This document shows, one piece after another, positions 43,050 through 52,332 of a stretch of DNA of 64,000 nucleotides. The number at the start of each line of letters is the position of its first letter. Position 1 is the stretch's first letter. Both the position numbers and the translations under genes were made by a program. The DNA lies in the NCBI GenBank assembly GCA_047602055.1, contig JASGIG010000001.1:1364001-1428000 (forward strand). The letters are read 5' to 3'. The notes beneath the pieces were generated by a model. It did not search any database, had not been told where the DNA came from, and saw nothing but the letters and a program-made list of their open reading frames with translations. Origin of the DNA: JAODBQ01 sp047602055 (GTDB lineage: Bacteria; Actinomycetota; Acidimicrobiia; Acidimicrobiales; Ilumatobacteraceae).

Positions 43050-44426
43050 TCATTCTGGCAAGACGCCGAGGTGGGAGAGCACGCGGCCCGCCGCCTCCGT
43101 GCCGGAGCGGATGCAGGCCGGGATGCCGATGCCGTGGTAGCTGGCGCCGGCGATGGCGATGCCGGGCGGCAGCGCCGCGTCGGCGGCGGCGATGCGCTCG
43201 CCGTGGTGCGGCCGGTACTGCGGGAACGCCGCAGGGAAGCGGCTGATCCGCACGTCGCCGGGCTGCAGGTCGACGCCGAGGTGACGGCTGGCGTCGTCGA
43301 CTGCGGCGGCGACGAGATCGTCGTCGGTCAGCTGCAGGACCGGCAGGCCGTCGCGGCCGAGGGAGATGCGCAGCACGACCTTGCCCGGCACCTGCCAGTG
43401 CGCCCACTTCTGCGAGCCGAACGAGACCGCGGTCACCAGCCGCTGGCGTGGCTTGGGGACGAGATAGCCGCTGCGCCCCGTGAGCCGCTCCGGCCAGCCG
43501 GCGGCGGCGACGGTGACGGCGACGAGCACGACGTCCGCTGTGGGGATCGCCGACAGCGTCGACGCAGACCCGGCAGCGCCGCCGGCAAGGAGCTTGGTCG
43601 CCGGCTTCGCCGGGCAGGCGAGGACGACGGCGTCGAAGGGCTCGCCGTCGACGCGCCAGGCACGGCCGTCGGCGGCCAGCTCGGTGACGGATGCCGACGT
43701 GCGGATCTCGACGCCGCGGGCCGTCGCCTCGCCGGCGAGCGCGGCGACGAGCGCGCCCATCCCGCCGGTCGGGGAGTAGAAGACCGGACCCGTCGGTGCC
43801 GGCGGCCGCGTGCGGGCGGCGAGCAGGACGCTGCGCGACCGGCCGGCGAGCTCGGCGATCTGCGGGACGGCAGCGAGGCTGAAGCGGTCGGTGTCGGCGG
43901 CGTAGATGCTGCCGACGAGCGGGTCGACGAGGCGCTCGTGGACCTCCTCGCCGAAGCGGTCGCGGACGTAGGCGCCGAGTGAGTCCGGGGCGAGCGACGT
44001 CTGCCGGCGCAGCGGCTCGGTGGCCGCACGCAGCTTGCCGCGCCACGACAGCAGGTGGCTGCGCGACAGGGCGAGCAGGTCGGTGGGCATGCCGAGCAGC
44101 AGGCCCTCGGGGATGTCGTGCATCGCGTCGAACCACACCGCCGCCTTGCCGCTCTGCGGCGACGTCAACGTCTCGCCGAGGCCGACCTCGCGAGCCAGCG
44201 CCGTCGCCCACGGCACGCGGGCGAGGAACGCGTCGGCACCCTCGTCGACGGCCGGGATGCCGGCGAACGGCGTCGTGCGGATCTTGCCGCCGAGGTGGTC
44301 GCCGGCCTCGAACAGGACGACCTGGGGCTGCGGCGCGTGCTCTCCTGCGACCAGCGCATGCACCGCGCTCAACCCGGCGATCCCCCCGCCGACGACCGCG
44401 ACCCGCACGGTTAGTGCCCTGGCCAC
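43050..44426 (-). CDS. hemY: Protoporphyrinogen/coproporphyrinogen III oxidase (HemY/CgoX)
   Basis: 458-residue FAD amine-oxidase-fold protein. The dinucleotide motif is VAVVGGGIAGLSAVHALVAG with FEAGDHLGGKIRT. DEGADAFLARVPWATALARE and the C-terminal GIAIAGASYHGIGIPACIRSG complete the family pattern. In actinobacteria the enzyme usually oxidises coproporphyrinogen III in the coproporphyrin-dependent haem pathway, which fits the ferrochelatase type next door. GTG 44426 is the annotated start; GTG 44408 is equally possible and nearer the FAD motif. Confidence 0.9.
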   Translation of the reverse strand: MARALTVRVAVVGGGIAGLSAVHALVAGEHAPQPQVVLFEAGDHLGGKIRTTPFAGIPAVDEGADAFLARVPWATALAREVGLGETLTSPQSGKAAVWFDAMHDIPEGLLLGMPTDLLALSRSHLLSWRGKLRAATEPLRRQTSLAPDSLGAYVRDRFGEEVHERLVDPLVGSIYAADTDRFSLAAVPQIAELAGRSRSVLLAARTRPPAPTGPVFYSPTGGMGALVAALAGEATARGVEIRTSASVTELAADGRAWRVDGEPFDAVVLACPAKPATKLLAGGAAGSASTLSAIPTADVVLVAVTVAAAGWPERLTGRSGYLVPKPRQRLVTAVSFGSQKWAHWQVPGKVVLRISLGRDGLPVLQLTDDDLVAAAVDDASRHLGVDLQPGDVRISRFPAAFPQYRPHHGERIAAADAALPPGIAIAGASYHGIGIPACIRSGTEAAGRVLSHLGVLPE

Positions 44427-44447
44427 AGACGCTCGCCGCGAGGTGAG

Positions 44448-44529
44448 GGTGGTGTGGAGGGGGTGCTCCGCGATCCCCCTCCGCGAAGCTCGACCAAGAT
44501 GATCGAGCGAATCGAGCGTCGAAACATCA
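44448..44529 (-). repeat. Repeat family E5 copy with linked hairpin after hemH
   Basis: On the minus strand, from the hemH TGA (44529-44527), the sequence is TGATGTTTCGACGCTCGATT, CGCTCGATCATC and TCGAGCTTCGCGGAG, matching the copy after the glycosylase gene (26810). It runs straight into a hairpin, GGAGGGGG (44456-44463) with CCCCCTCC (44475-44482), which resembles 22861-22893. It fills the 100-bp hemH-hemY gap. Confidence 0.8.
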
Positions 44530-45420
44530 AGCCATCTCGGCGATGCGTCGGGCCAGCGCGGCCATCACTGCCGGGTCGTCGTTGACGCAGGCGGTCCGCT
44601 CGAAGGCGATGCCTCGATCGGTCGCCCGGCGGCGGGCCTCGATGTCGAGGTCGTAGCGGACCTCGAGGTGGTCGGCGACGAAACCGACCGCGCCGACCAG
44701 CACGCCGGGCCGGCCCTCAGCGGCGAGACCGTCGATGGCGTCGAGCACGTCGGGCCCGAGCCACGGCTCGGGCGTGCGCCCGGCGCTCTGCCATGCCGTG
44801 CCCCACCGATCGTCACCGATCCCGGCACGCTCGGCGACCGCGGCAGCGGTGGCGCGCAGCTCGTCGGGGTACGGGTCGCCGGCGTCGACGATGCGGCTCG
44901 GCAGCGAGTGCGCAGTGAACAGTGCGAACGTGCCGGGCGGCATCGTCGCCAGCTTCGAGCGGACGTTGGCCGCCACGAAGTCGACGAACGCCGGCTCCGT
45001 GGCCCACGAGCGCACGCCGTCGGCACGCATCCCGTGGCGCTCGGCGGCGGCGGTCATCCGCCCGAGGTACTCGCCGACGGAGAACGCCGAGTACTGCGGG
45101 GCGAGGACGAGGCCGACCACGTGCTCGACGCCGCGCGCGGCCAGCTCGTCGACCGCCGCCTCGATCTTCGGATCGGCGTGCTTGAGCCCGAGCACGACGC
45201 GATGGCTCTCGCCGAGCGCGGCGGCGATCGCGTCGCGTTGGGCCTCGGTGCGCGCCGCCAGCGGTGAAATGCCGCCGATCGCGTCGTAGCGGCGGACGAG
45301 GTCGGCGAGCTGCTCGTCGGTCGGCGGCCGCCCGCGGCGGATGTCGGTGTAGTACGGCAGGATCTCGGCGGGCGTGCGCGGCGTGCCGTACGCCATCACG
45401 ACGACGCCGGTCCGCGTCAT
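44527..45420 (-). CDS. hemH: Ferrochelatase (coproporphyrin ferrochelatase type)
   Basis: 297 residues. The N-terminal VVVMAYGTPRTPAEILPYYTDIRRG, the metal-site region GLKHADPKIE, FTAHSLPSRIVDAGDPY with the catalytic His, and VGAVGFVADHLEVRYDLDIEA with the conserved Glu are present. It inserts iron into a porphyrin. It lacks the C-terminal extension and cluster cysteines of animal enzymes and the length fits the actinobacterial CpfC type. It lies between hemE and hemY on the same strand. ATG 45420. Confidence 0.93.
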   Translation of the reverse strand: MTRTGVVVMAYGTPRTPAEILPYYTDIRRGRPPTDEQLADLVRRYDAIGGISPLAARTEAQRDAIAAALGESHRVVLGLKHADPKIEAAVDELAARGVEHVVGLVLAPQYSAFSVGEYLGRMTAAAERHGMRADGVRSWATEPAFVDFVAANVRSKLATMPPGTFALFTAHSLPSRIVDAGDPYPDELRATAAAVAERAGIGDDRWGTAWQSAGRTPEPWLGPDVLDAIDGLAAEGRPGVLVGAVGFVADHLEVRYDLDIEARRRATDRGIAFERTACVNDDPAVMAALARRIAEMA

Positions 45421-45475
45421 CGGCGCAGCGCCAGGGGACCGGGCGTCGGTGTCCGATCCCCGGTCCGGCTTTCGC

Positions 45476-45513
45476 GTCGCCGCACAGACGGCACGTGCGT
45501 CGTGTGCGGCGAC
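45476..45513. repeat. Perfect inverted repeat between hemE and hemH
   Basis: GTCGCCGCACA (45476-45486) pairs exactly with TGTGCGGCGAC (45503-45513) around a 16-nt loop. The 157-bp hemE-hemH gap holds nothing else recognised. It may attenuate transcription within the operon. Confidence 0.75.
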
Positions 45514-45577
45514 ACACGACACCTTGGCGGGCTGGGAGCGCGGCGGGCGCCGGCGCGGGGCTCCCGGGCGAGCGCGG

Positions 45578-46627
45578 TCATCGAGACGTCTCGACATGGA
45601 CGAGGTCGACCACGGCGGTGAGCACGTCCGGGTCGGTGTTCGGCTGGACGCCGTGGCCGAGGTTGAAGATGTGCCCGGGGTGGCCGCCGTTGTCGGCGAG
45701 CACGGTACGCGCCGCGTCGATCGCGACGTCGCGCCCGGCGAGCACGAGCGCCGGGTCGAGGTTGCCCTGGACGACGAGGTCCGCACCGAGCCGGGCGCGG
45801 GCTTCGGCGATCGGCGTGCGCCAGTCGAGGCCGAGGACGGTCGGGCCGGCGGCGAGCATCGATCCGAGGAGGTGATCGCAGCCGATGCCGAAGTGGATGC
45901 CCGGCGCCTCGGGGTGGCGGGCGGCGACGCCGGCGAACACCGCCGCGGAGTACGGCAGGACGAAGCGGTCGTAGTCGGCCTTGGACAGCGCCCCGGCCCA
46001 CGAGTCGAACAGTTGGAAGGCCCGGGCGCCGTGGTCGAGCTGGCCGCTGATCGAAGCGACGGCGTGCTGGACGAGACGTTCCATGACGGCCTCCCACAAC
46101 GGCGCGTCCGCGTGCATCATCCGCTTGGCGTGCTCGTAGGTGCGGCTCGGGCGGCCCTCGATCAGGTAGCTGGCGACGGTGAACGGGGCACCGGCGAAGG
46201 CCAGCAGCGGCACCTCGTCGGGCAGCTCTGCGGCGAGTGCGTCGACGGTCGCGAGAACGTACGGCGTGTGCGCCTCGACGTCGAGCTCGGGCAGCCGGTC
46301 GAGATCGGACCGGTCGCGCAACGGCGTGCCGGCGACGGGGCCGGTGCCGGGCGTGATGTCGATGCCGAAGCCGACGGCGTGGGCCGGCACGACGATGTCG
46401 CTGAACAGCACGGCGGCGTCGACGCCATAGCGACGGACCGGCTGCAGCGTGATCTCGGCGGCGAGGTCCGGCCGCCTGATGGCGTCGAGGATGCTGCCCT
46501 CGCCACGCAGCGCCCGGTACTCAGGCAGGGCCCGCCCCGCCTGGCGCATGAACCACACCGGCGTGTGCGCCGCCGGCCGCCCGCGGGCCGCGTCCAGGAA
46601 CGGCACACTCGTCGGCTGCTCGGGCAC
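45578..46627 (-). CDS. hemE: Uroporphyrinogen decarboxylase
   Basis: 349 residues. The N-terminal PVWFMRQAGRALPEYRALR is the UroD signature with the substrate-binding Arg. DAAVLFSDIVVPAHAVGFG carries the catalytic Asp. Later FAGAPFTVASYLIEG, FQLFDSWAGALS, GLDWRTP and FNLGHGVQPNTDP are all present. It decarboxylates uroporphyrinogen III to coproporphyrinogen III. GTG 46627 gives (M)PEQPTSVPFLDA, the usual length. First gene of the hemE-hemH-hemY-sortase unit; it is divergent from helR across a 315-bp repeat-rich region. Confidence 0.95.
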   Translation of the reverse strand: MPEQPTSVPFLDAARGRPAAHTPVWFMRQAGRALPEYRALRGEGSILDAIRRPDLAAEITLQPVRRYGVDAAVLFSDIVVPAHAVGFGIDITPGTGPVAGTPLRDRSDLDRLPELDVEAHTPYVLATVDALAAELPDEVPLLAFAGAPFTVASYLIEGRPSRTYEHAKRMMHADAPLWEAVMERLVQHAVASISGQLDHGARAFQLFDSWAGALSKADYDRFVLPYSAAVFAGVAARHPEAPGIHFGIGCDHLLGSMLAAGPTVLGLDWRTPIAEARARLGADLVVQGNLDPALVLAGRDVAIDAARTVLADNGGHPGHIFNLGHGVQPNTDPDVLTAVVDLVHVETSR

Positions 46628-46674
46628 CGCAGCGACGCTAGCGACGAACCCCGCCCAGCGCCCAGCGCCGGTGA

Positions 46675-46893
46675 TCCGAGTCCCCGCCGTTGGTGCGAGT
46701 CGTTGACGCTGCACAGCCCAGCGCCAGCGACTCGGACCAGCACGTGGGACTCGGACGACCGGGAGCTCGTCGAGTCGTAGGTGTCCGTCCGAGTCCCGGC
46801 GGTGCCACGGGGGCGCACCAGCGACTCGGCCGGACTCGTCGGGCTCCGACGAACACGTGGGACTCGGACCGACCGCGAGGTCCGGCGGGCAAG
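46675..46893. repeat. Repeat family E6 array between hemE and helR
   Basis: Two diverged units each contain CAGCGACTCGG and CACGTGGGACTCGGAC, and several GACTCGG motifs occur on both strands. GGGGGCGCACCAGCGACTCG matches the element at about 26930. The 315-bp divergent gap (46628-46942) must also hold the hemE and helR promoters, but none can be recognised with confidence. Confidence 0.75.
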
Positions 46894-46942
46894 CGGGGCC
46901 AGGTCGCCAACGGCGGCCACACAGATAGGCTCTTCCGACCCC

Positions 46943-49117
46943 ATGACGCAGCAGCATCCTGATCTGGACGACGAGCAGGCGCGCATCGACTTCGCCTACG
47001 AGTGCCTCGAGCGCAGCCGCGACGACGCCTGGAAGATGCGCAACCTGCACGAGGGCACGCTCGGCGGCACGTTCCAGGCCCGCTACGAGCGTGACGTCTT
47101 CGACGAGGCGGTCGTCAACCGCCTCACCCAGCTCGACCTCGGCGCCGCCGCCCTCGTCTTCGGGCGCATCGACCGTCACGCCGAGCACCCCGACAACGTC
47201 GAGAGCTTCCACATCGGCCGTCTCGCCGTCGCCGACGAGCACAGCGACCCGGTCGTCGTCGACTGGCGCGCCCCGGTCGCCGAGCCGTTCTACCGGGCCA
47301 CCGGCCGGGACTCGATGGGCCTCGCCCGCCGCCGGCACTTCGCCGTCCACGGCCGCCAGCTGCTCGGCATCGAGGACGAGCTGTTCGGCGAAGGTCACCT
47401 CGGCGTCGACACCGACATCGACCGCGAGGGCGGCACGAACGGCAACGGCCACGCGGCCGGCAACGGCGCGCTGGCCACCGGGCTGCGCGGCTACTCGACG
47501 CTGCTCGCCGCCCTCGAGCGCGGCCGCACCGGACAGCTCGGCGACATCGTCGCCACGATCCAGGCCGAGCAGGACGAGATCATCCGCAGCCCGCAGCCCG
47601 GCGTCCTCGTCGTCCAGGGTGGCCCGGGCACCGGCAAGACCGTCGTCGCCCTGCACCGAGCCGCCTACCTGCTGTACACGTACCGCTTCCCGCTGGAGGA
47701 CCAGGGCGTCCTGGTCATCGGCCCGAACCGGGTGTTCCTGCGCTACATCGACCGGGTCCTGCCGAGCCTCGGCGAGGCCGGCGTCGAACAGGTCGTGCTC
47801 GCCGACCTCGTCCCCGACGTCGAGTGGGCCCGCTACGCGATCGATCCCGTCGACTCGGCGTTGACGGCCACCACCAAGGGCGACATCCGCATGGCGCGGG
47901 TCATCGACCAGGCCGTCACCGACCGCGAGCGCCCGCTGCGCGAGGACCTCGTCGTCCCGTTCCGCACCGGCTACCTGCGCCTGCGCCGTGACGAGACGGT
48001 GCGCATCGTCCGCAGCGCCCAGCGCCGCTTCCGTCGCCACAACGCCGCCCGCCGCTTCGTCGAGGGCGAGGTGTGGGCCGCGCTCGCCGCCGGCTGGCGC
48101 GAGCAGGTCGGCACCACCGAGGTGCGCGACGCGGTCCGTCACCTGCCCGAGGTCCGCGCCGCGCTGGAGCGGATGTGGCCGGTGCTCACGCCCCCCGAGC
48201 TGCTCCACGACCTGTTCGGCAGCAGGGCGCTGCTCAAGCTCGCCGCGTCGAGGCACCTGCGCGAGGACGAGTACCTGTCGCTGTACCGGCCGCGCCGCGA
48301 CGACGTGCACGAGGTCCGCTGGACCGACAACGACGTCGCCCTGCTCGACGAGGCCCGCGGCTACCTCGGCGCCCGTCCGGCGCGCACGGCCAACGGCACC
48401 GGCCGCCCCGACGAGGCCGACGAGATCCGCACCTACGGCCACATCGTCGTCGACGAGGTCCAGGACCTCACCCCGATGCAGCTGCGGATGGTCGCCCGCC
48501 GCTCGCTGAACGGCAGCATGACCGTCGTCGGCGACATCGCCCAGGCCACCGGCGCCCTCGCCCCGAACAGCTGGGACGACGTGCTGCGCTACCTGCCCGA
48601 CCAGCGCCCGTCACGGGTGATCGGCCTCAGCGTCGGCTATCGCATCCCCGAGCAGATCATGGCGCTGGCCAACAAGGTGATGCATGCCGCGACGCCCGAG
48701 CTGCGGGCGCCGACGAGCGTGCGTGCCGGCGACGAGCACCCCGAGATCGTCGCCGTCCACGACGGTCGGTTGCTCGACGCGGTGGTCGCCGCCACCCGCC
48801 AGATGGACGCCGAGATCGGCGACGGCAACATCGCCGTCGTCGTCCCCGACTCGATGTTCGACCGCGTGTCCGACGTCCTCGCCGCCGCCGGCGTCACCCA
48901 CGGCCGGGCGACGCGCACCGGGCTGGACATGGGGATCACGGTCGTGCCGGTCAGCGTCGTCAAGGGCCTGGAGCTCGACGGCGTCGTCGTCGTCGAACCG
49001 GCAGCGATCGTCGAGGAGGAGCAGCAGGGCCTGCGCGCCCTGTACGTCGCGCTCACCCGCAGCACCAAGCGCCTCACCGTCGTCCACGCCCGGCCGCTCC
49101 CGCCGGCGATGCGATAG
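46943..49117 (+). CDS. helR: RNA polymerase recycling motor ATPase, HelD/HelR type
   Basis: 724 residues. The N-terminal helical arm (about 1-70) is followed by a UvrD-like 1A domain with Walker A VVQGGPGTGKTVVALHRAAY, an inserted helical domain, and a Walker B region IVVDEVQDLTPMQLRMVA. Motifs VGDIAQATG and LYVALTRSTKRLTVVH complete the helicase superfamily 1 pattern. HelD proteins remove stalled RNA polymerase from DNA; actinobacterial HelR can also displace rifampicin. The length and FQARYERDVFD-type N-terminus fit the actinobacterial class. ATG 46943. Confidence 0.9.
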   Translation: MTQQHPDLDDEQARIDFAYECLERSRDDAWKMRNLHEGTLGGTFQARYERDVFDEAVVNRLTQLDLGAAALVFGRIDRHAEHPDNVESFHIGRLAVADEHSDPVVVDWRAPVAEPFYRATGRDSMGLARRRHFAVHGRQLLGIEDELFGEGHLGVDTDIDREGGTNGNGHAAGNGALATGLRGYSTLLAALERGRTGQLGDIVATIQAEQDEIIRSPQPGVLVVQGGPGTGKTVVALHRAAYLLYTYRFPLEDQGVLVIGPNRVFLRYIDRVLPSLGEAGVEQVVLADLVPDVEWARYAIDPVDSALTATTKGDIRMARVIDQAVTDRERPLREDLVVPFRTGYLRLRRDETVRIVRSAQRRFRRHNAARRFVEGEVWAALAAGWREQVGTTEVRDAVRHLPEVRAALERMWPVLTPPELLHDLFGSRALLKLAASRHLREDEYLSLYRPRRDDVHEVRWTDNDVALLDEARGYLGARPARTANGTGRPDEADEIRTYGHIVVDEVQDLTPMQLRMVARRSLNGSMTVVGDIAQATGALAPNSWDDVLRYLPDQRPSRVIGLSVGYRIPEQIMALANKVMHAATPELRAPTSVRAGDEHPEIVAVHDGRLLDAVVAATRQMDAEIGDGNIAVVVPDSMFDRVSDVLAAAGVTHGRATRTGLDMGITVVPVSVVKGLELDGVVVVEPAAIVEEEQQGLRALYVALTRSTKRLTVVHARPLPPAMR

Positions 49118-49126
49118 GGAGCCGAG

Positions 49127-49222
49127 CCGAAGGGCGAGGCCACCAAACGTGGCGGTTCGGTGTTTCGGCTGGCGAAGCCAGACGAGACGAACATCGTGCA
49201 GCTCACGGGTCGACCGATCCGC
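49127..49222. repeat. Repeat family E4 copy between convergent genes
   Basis: The plus strand has GGCGGTTCGGTGTTTCGGCT, then GCGAAGCCAGACGAGACGAA and GCTCACGGGTCGACC. It aligns over about 90 bp with the copy at 42100-42191. The TGGC..GCCA hairpin core is kept by paired changes. It lies between the helR stop and the lipoprotein stop. Confidence 0.85.
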
Positions 49223-49240
49223 ACGAGCCCTCGGCGACGA

Positions 49241-49690
49241 CTACCCGGCGCTGGTCGTCGTCGCCAGGAAGCTCGCGGTCAGGGCCTGGAGGTTCTTGAA
49301 CGCCTTGTCGGCGTCGGCGGCGCGGTTGAACCGTGCCGCGTCGGCGAGCTTGGCGACGTTGGCCTCGAACCCGCCGAGCAGCTCCGGGCGCTGCGCGGCC
49401 ACCTGCTGTTGCGCAGCGTTCCACAGGTTCTGGGCGTCGTCGGTGATCGCTGTCTTGTCGCCCTGGCCGGTGATCGCCGCCGACAGCGAGCCGGCGGTGG
49501 TGACCAGCCGTGGCAGCAGGTCGCTGGCCGGTCCGCTCGGCAGCGTCGTCGTCGCCGCCAGCGTCGGCTCGCTGGGGATCGACGAGTCGTAGGTCGTGCC
49601 GACGCACCCGCTCAGCGCGAGCGCGCCGCAGACGACCGCGGCACTGAGCATCCCCCACTGCGCAGCCCGTCGTCGGGCCGCGTGTCTCAA
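49241..49690 (-). CDS. Hypothetical lipoprotein
   Basis: About 149 residues. A basic start (LRHAARRRAAQWG) and hydrophobic stretch MLSAAVVCGALALSGC end in a lipobox. The mature part is Thr/Ser-rich at first, then helical (TTAGSLSAAITGQGDKTAIT, FEANVAKLADAARFNRAADA). No family is recognised. A TTG at 49690 overlaps the stop of the DtxR-type gene (TTGA), and ATG 49651 is a shorter alternative that leaves few basic residues. The overlap suggests co-expression with the metalloregulator. Confidence 0.6.
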   Translation of the reverse strand: MRHAARRRAAQWGMLSAAVVCGALALSGCVGTTYDSSIPSEPTLAATTTLPSGPASDLLPRLVTTAGSLSAAITGQGDKTAITDDAQNLWNAAQQQVAAQRPELLGGFEANVAKLADAARFNRAADADKAFKNLQALTASFLATTTSAG

Positions 49691-50349
49691 ACCCGGACCA
49701 GGATCCGGTCGCTGGCGAACGCACCGACGCCGACGTGGCGGCCGTCGATGTGCACGGTGATCGTCCCGTCCGGCGATGCCGCGGTGATCGAGCCGACCTT
49801 GCCCGGCTGGATGCTGGACGCCTCGAGGTAGTCGAGCAGGCCGGGGGTGAACTCCAGCTCCTCGGGGATCCGTGAGACGGTGAACTCGTCGCCGACGGCG
49901 ACCTCGCTCAGCGCGATCGTCGACGGCTCCTTGTACTGCGAGCCGGGGATCGGGTTGCCGTGTGGGCACGTGGTCGGGTTGCCGAGGACGCGGTCGAGCG
50001 CGGCCTCGACCTCGTCGCTCATCACGTGCTCCCACTTGCCGGCCTCGTGGTGGGCGAGCGCCCACGACAGGCCGAGCATGTCGGTGAGGAACCGCTCGGC
50101 GATGCGGTGCCGGCGGACCACCTTCTGGGCCAGCTGCTGGCCTTCGGTGGTGAGCCGGATCGCGTTGCCTTCGGTGGTGACGAGACCCTCCGCGTCGAGC
50201 CGGCGGATCATCTCGCTGACGGCCGGGCGGCTGACCTGCAGTCGATCAGCGATGCGCGCCTGGATGACGGCGACGTCGTCCTCGGCCAGCTCGAAGATGC
50301 ACTCGCAGTACTCCTCGAAGGCTGGGTGGTGCTCTCCTGCCATGGGCAT
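49687..50349 (-). CDS. DtxR/IdeR-family metal-dependent transcriptional regulator
   Basis: 220 residues. The N-terminal winged helix-turn-helix reads VIQARIADRLQVSRPAVSEMIRRLDAEGLV. The dimerisation domain keeps metal ligands in RHRIAERFLTDMLGLSWALAHHEAGKWEHVMSDEVE. TTCPHGNPIPG is a family hallmark, and the C-terminal SH3-like domain (about 145-220) is present. Iron- or manganese-bound forms repress uptake and storage genes. It is downstream of the haem and manganese genes in the window, but its targets are not visible. ATG 50349 (MPMAG), or 50343. Confidence 0.92.
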   Translation of the reverse strand: MPMAGEHHPAFEEYCECIFELAEDDVAVIQARIADRLQVSRPAVSEMIRRLDAEGLVTTEGNAIRLTTEGQQLAQKVVRRHRIAERFLTDMLGLSWALAHHEAGKWEHVMSDEVEAALDRVLGNPTTCPHGNPIPGSQYKEPSTIALSEVAVGDEFTVSRIPEELEFTPGLLDYLEASSIQPGKVGSITAASPDGTITVHIDGRHVGVGAFASDRILVRV

Positions 50350-50429
50350 GGTGGAAGGCTACCGGCCGCACCAGACACGCTCGGTGCGCACAGCAAGCGA
50401 CCGCGAGCGGGCCGCTTCGGCCCGTGGCA

Positions 50430-50504
50430 GGCTGGTGGCGGGTGAACGCGGCGGCGCGACCGCCCGCGAGCCGGCCGGACAGGTCGGCCGCAGGCCGACC
50501 ATCA
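50430..50504 (-). repeat. Repeat family E3 copy at the stop codon of the helicase gene
   Basis: On the minus strand from the TGA (50504-50502): TGATGGTCGGCCTGCGGCCG, then ACCTGTCCGGCCGGCTCGC and GGGCGGTCGCGCCGCC. It is the inverted counterpart of the copy inside the same gene at 50770-50862, and is in the same orientation as the gene. Confidence 0.8.
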
Positions 50505-52277
50505 GATGCGGCCGTTGCGCAGCCACCCGTCGGCGCGCTTGGCGCGGCGTTCGAGCTGCTCGTTGGTGGCGCTGCCGACCGTGGTGATGCCGACGGCCTT
50601 GTTCAGCTCGGCGTTGACCCGTCCGAACGTCCAGCCGGTGCGATCGACGAGGGCGCGGGTCAGGGCGGCGTTGCGGTCGCGCAGCAGCTCCTTGCGCTCG
50701 GCGATGCTGACCCGACCGCCGGCGACGTAGCCCAGCTCGGTGGGGATGTCGGCGAGCTCGACGTCGAGTTGGACGGTCGACCTGCGGTCGACCTGTCCGG
50801 CGGGCTCCCTGGTGGTCGCGCCGCCGGGTTCGCCCGGCACGAGCCCCCAACGGGCCAACGCGGTGCGGTCGTTGTCCTCGCTCGGTTCGGGTGGGTCGGG
50901 CTCGTCGTCGAACAGGGTCAGGCCGTCCTCGGTGAACGCGTGGACGCTGACGCCGGTGGCCACCGCCGACAGCACGCTGAACAGCGACAGCTGCTCGGGC
51001 GGCTCCTCGGTGGCGGCGACCTCGGCGAGGTCGCGCTCCAGGTCGGCGACGGGGTCGTCGTCGGCCTCGGACGGCGGGCGCAGCACGTGGCGACGGGCGT
51101 CGGCGATGCCGAACGCATGGATCCGCAGGCGCGGGTCGTCGGGGATGAACACGTACGCCTTCTGGCTGTGCCGCCCGGCCTGCCAGCGAACGAAGCGGCC
51201 GACGGCCTGGCGGAAGAACAGCTCGGTCGCCACCGTCGTCGCGTAGACGCCGACGCGCAGGCGGGGGATGTCGACACCCTCGCTGACCATCCGCACGGCG
51301 ACGAGCCACGGCGTCGAGGCCGAGGCGAACGCGGCGATCTTGCGTGAGGCATCCGGGTCGTCGCTGACGACGACCTCGGCGTGCTGGCCGAAGCGCCGGC
51401 GGATCAGGTTGGCGATGCCGCGGGCGTGCTCCTGGTCGGCGGCGATGACGAGGCCGCCGGCGTCGGGCTGCTGGCGCTCGCGGATCGCCGTGAGCCGCTC
51501 GTGGGCCTGGGTGACGACGCTCGGCAGCCACTCGCCGTCGAGGCTCAGCGCGGCGCGCAGCCGCTGGGCGGCGGCGGTGCGGTCGAGCTCGTCGTGGAAG
51601 TCGGCGCGCTGCACCAGCCCGTCCGGCGACGTCCACTCCATCAGCCCGTCGAAGCGCGGGAAGTAGACGGGACGCACGACGCCGCCGTCGCGCAGCGCGT
51701 CGGCGTAGCCGTAGGTGAAGTCGGGCTGGGCCTCGGTGCCCTCGCCGGTCTCGGCGTAGCGGACGAACGGGATCGGGTTGGCGTCGCTGCGGAACGGCGT
51801 GCCCGACAGCGACAGGCGGCGCGCCGCCGGCTCCAGGGCGGCGCGGATGCTGGTGCCCCAGGCCCGCTCGTCGCCGGCGTGGTGGACCTCGTCGAGGATC
51901 ACGAACGCGCCATCGGCGAGGCGGCGCAGGCGCTTGGCGGTGTCGCCGGTGGCGACGTGCTGGTAGGTGGTGACCAGGCCGTGGACATCGCGGGCGAGGC
52001 CGTCGGCCGGCGACCAGCCGTGGTCCAGCTCCAGCCCCAGGCGGTGCGCGGCCTGGGCCCACTGCAGCTTGAGGTGGCTGGTCGGGGCGACGACGACCAC
52101 CCGTTGGTGGACGTCACGAGCGGCGGCGTCGGCCAGCGCGGCTCGGGCGCAGGTGAGGGCGAACGTGGTCTTGCCGGCACCCGGCGTGGCGACGGCGAGG
52201 AAGTCGGGGTCGGTCGACGACCGGAACAGCTCGAACGCGGCGCGCTGCCAGGGTCGGAGGTGCACTCGGTCGGACAT
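50502..52277 (-). CDS. Superfamily 2 DEAD/DEAH-type helicase
   Basis: 591 residues. Motif I is VATPGAGKTTFALTCARAAL, motif II is VILDEVHHAGDERAWG, motif III is LSLSGTPFRSD, and the second RecA domain has MVSEGVDIPRLRVGVYAT and FFRQAVGRFVRW. The DEVH box and lengths fit an XPB/UvrB-like actinobacterial helicase. The role is probably in DNA repair or RNA metabolism. Residues about 473-503 are encoded by an inverted E3 repeat (LVPGEPGGATTREPAGQVD), between the helicase core and a C-terminal helical domain. ATG 52277; divergent from lhr. Confidence 0.85.
   Translation of the reverse strand: MSDRVHLRPWQRAAFELFRSSTDPDFLAVATPGAGKTTFALTCARAALADAAARDVHQRVVVVAPTSHLKLQWAQAAHRLGLELDHGWSPADGLARDVHGLVTTYQHVATGDTAKRLRRLADGAFVILDEVHHAGDERAWGTSIRAALEPAARRLSLSGTPFRSDANPIPFVRYAETGEGTEAQPDFTYGYADALRDGGVVRPVYFPRFDGLMEWTSPDGLVQRADFHDELDRTAAAQRLRAALSLDGEWLPSVVTQAHERLTAIRERQQPDAGGLVIAADQEHARGIANLIRRRFGQHAEVVVSDDPDASRKIAAFASASTPWLVAVRMVSEGVDIPRLRVGVYATTVATELFFRQAVGRFVRWQAGRHSQKAYVFIPDDPRLRIHAFGIADARRHVLRPPSEADDDPVADLERDLAEVAATEEPPEQLSLFSVLSAVATGVSVHAFTEDGLTLFDDEPDPPEPSEDNDRTALARWGLVPGEPGGATTREPAGQVDRRSTVQLDVELADIPTELGYVAGGRVSIAERKELLRDRNAALTRALVDRTGWTFGRVNAELNKAVGITTVGSATNEQLERRAKRADGWLRNGRI
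50770..50862 (+). repeat. Repeat family E3 copy inside the helicase gene
   Basis: The plus strand has GGTCGACCTGTCCGGCGGG-type sequence, CTCCCTGGTGGTCGCGCCGC and CGCCCGGCACGAGCC, matching 30694-30768. Relative to the helicase gene it is inverted, and the gene reads it in frame without a stop. Confidence 0.8.
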
Positions 52278-52332
52278 CGGAGCCGTCGAGTCTGCCGGGC
52301 GAATCGCCGGCACCGCCCCATCATCCGGGTCT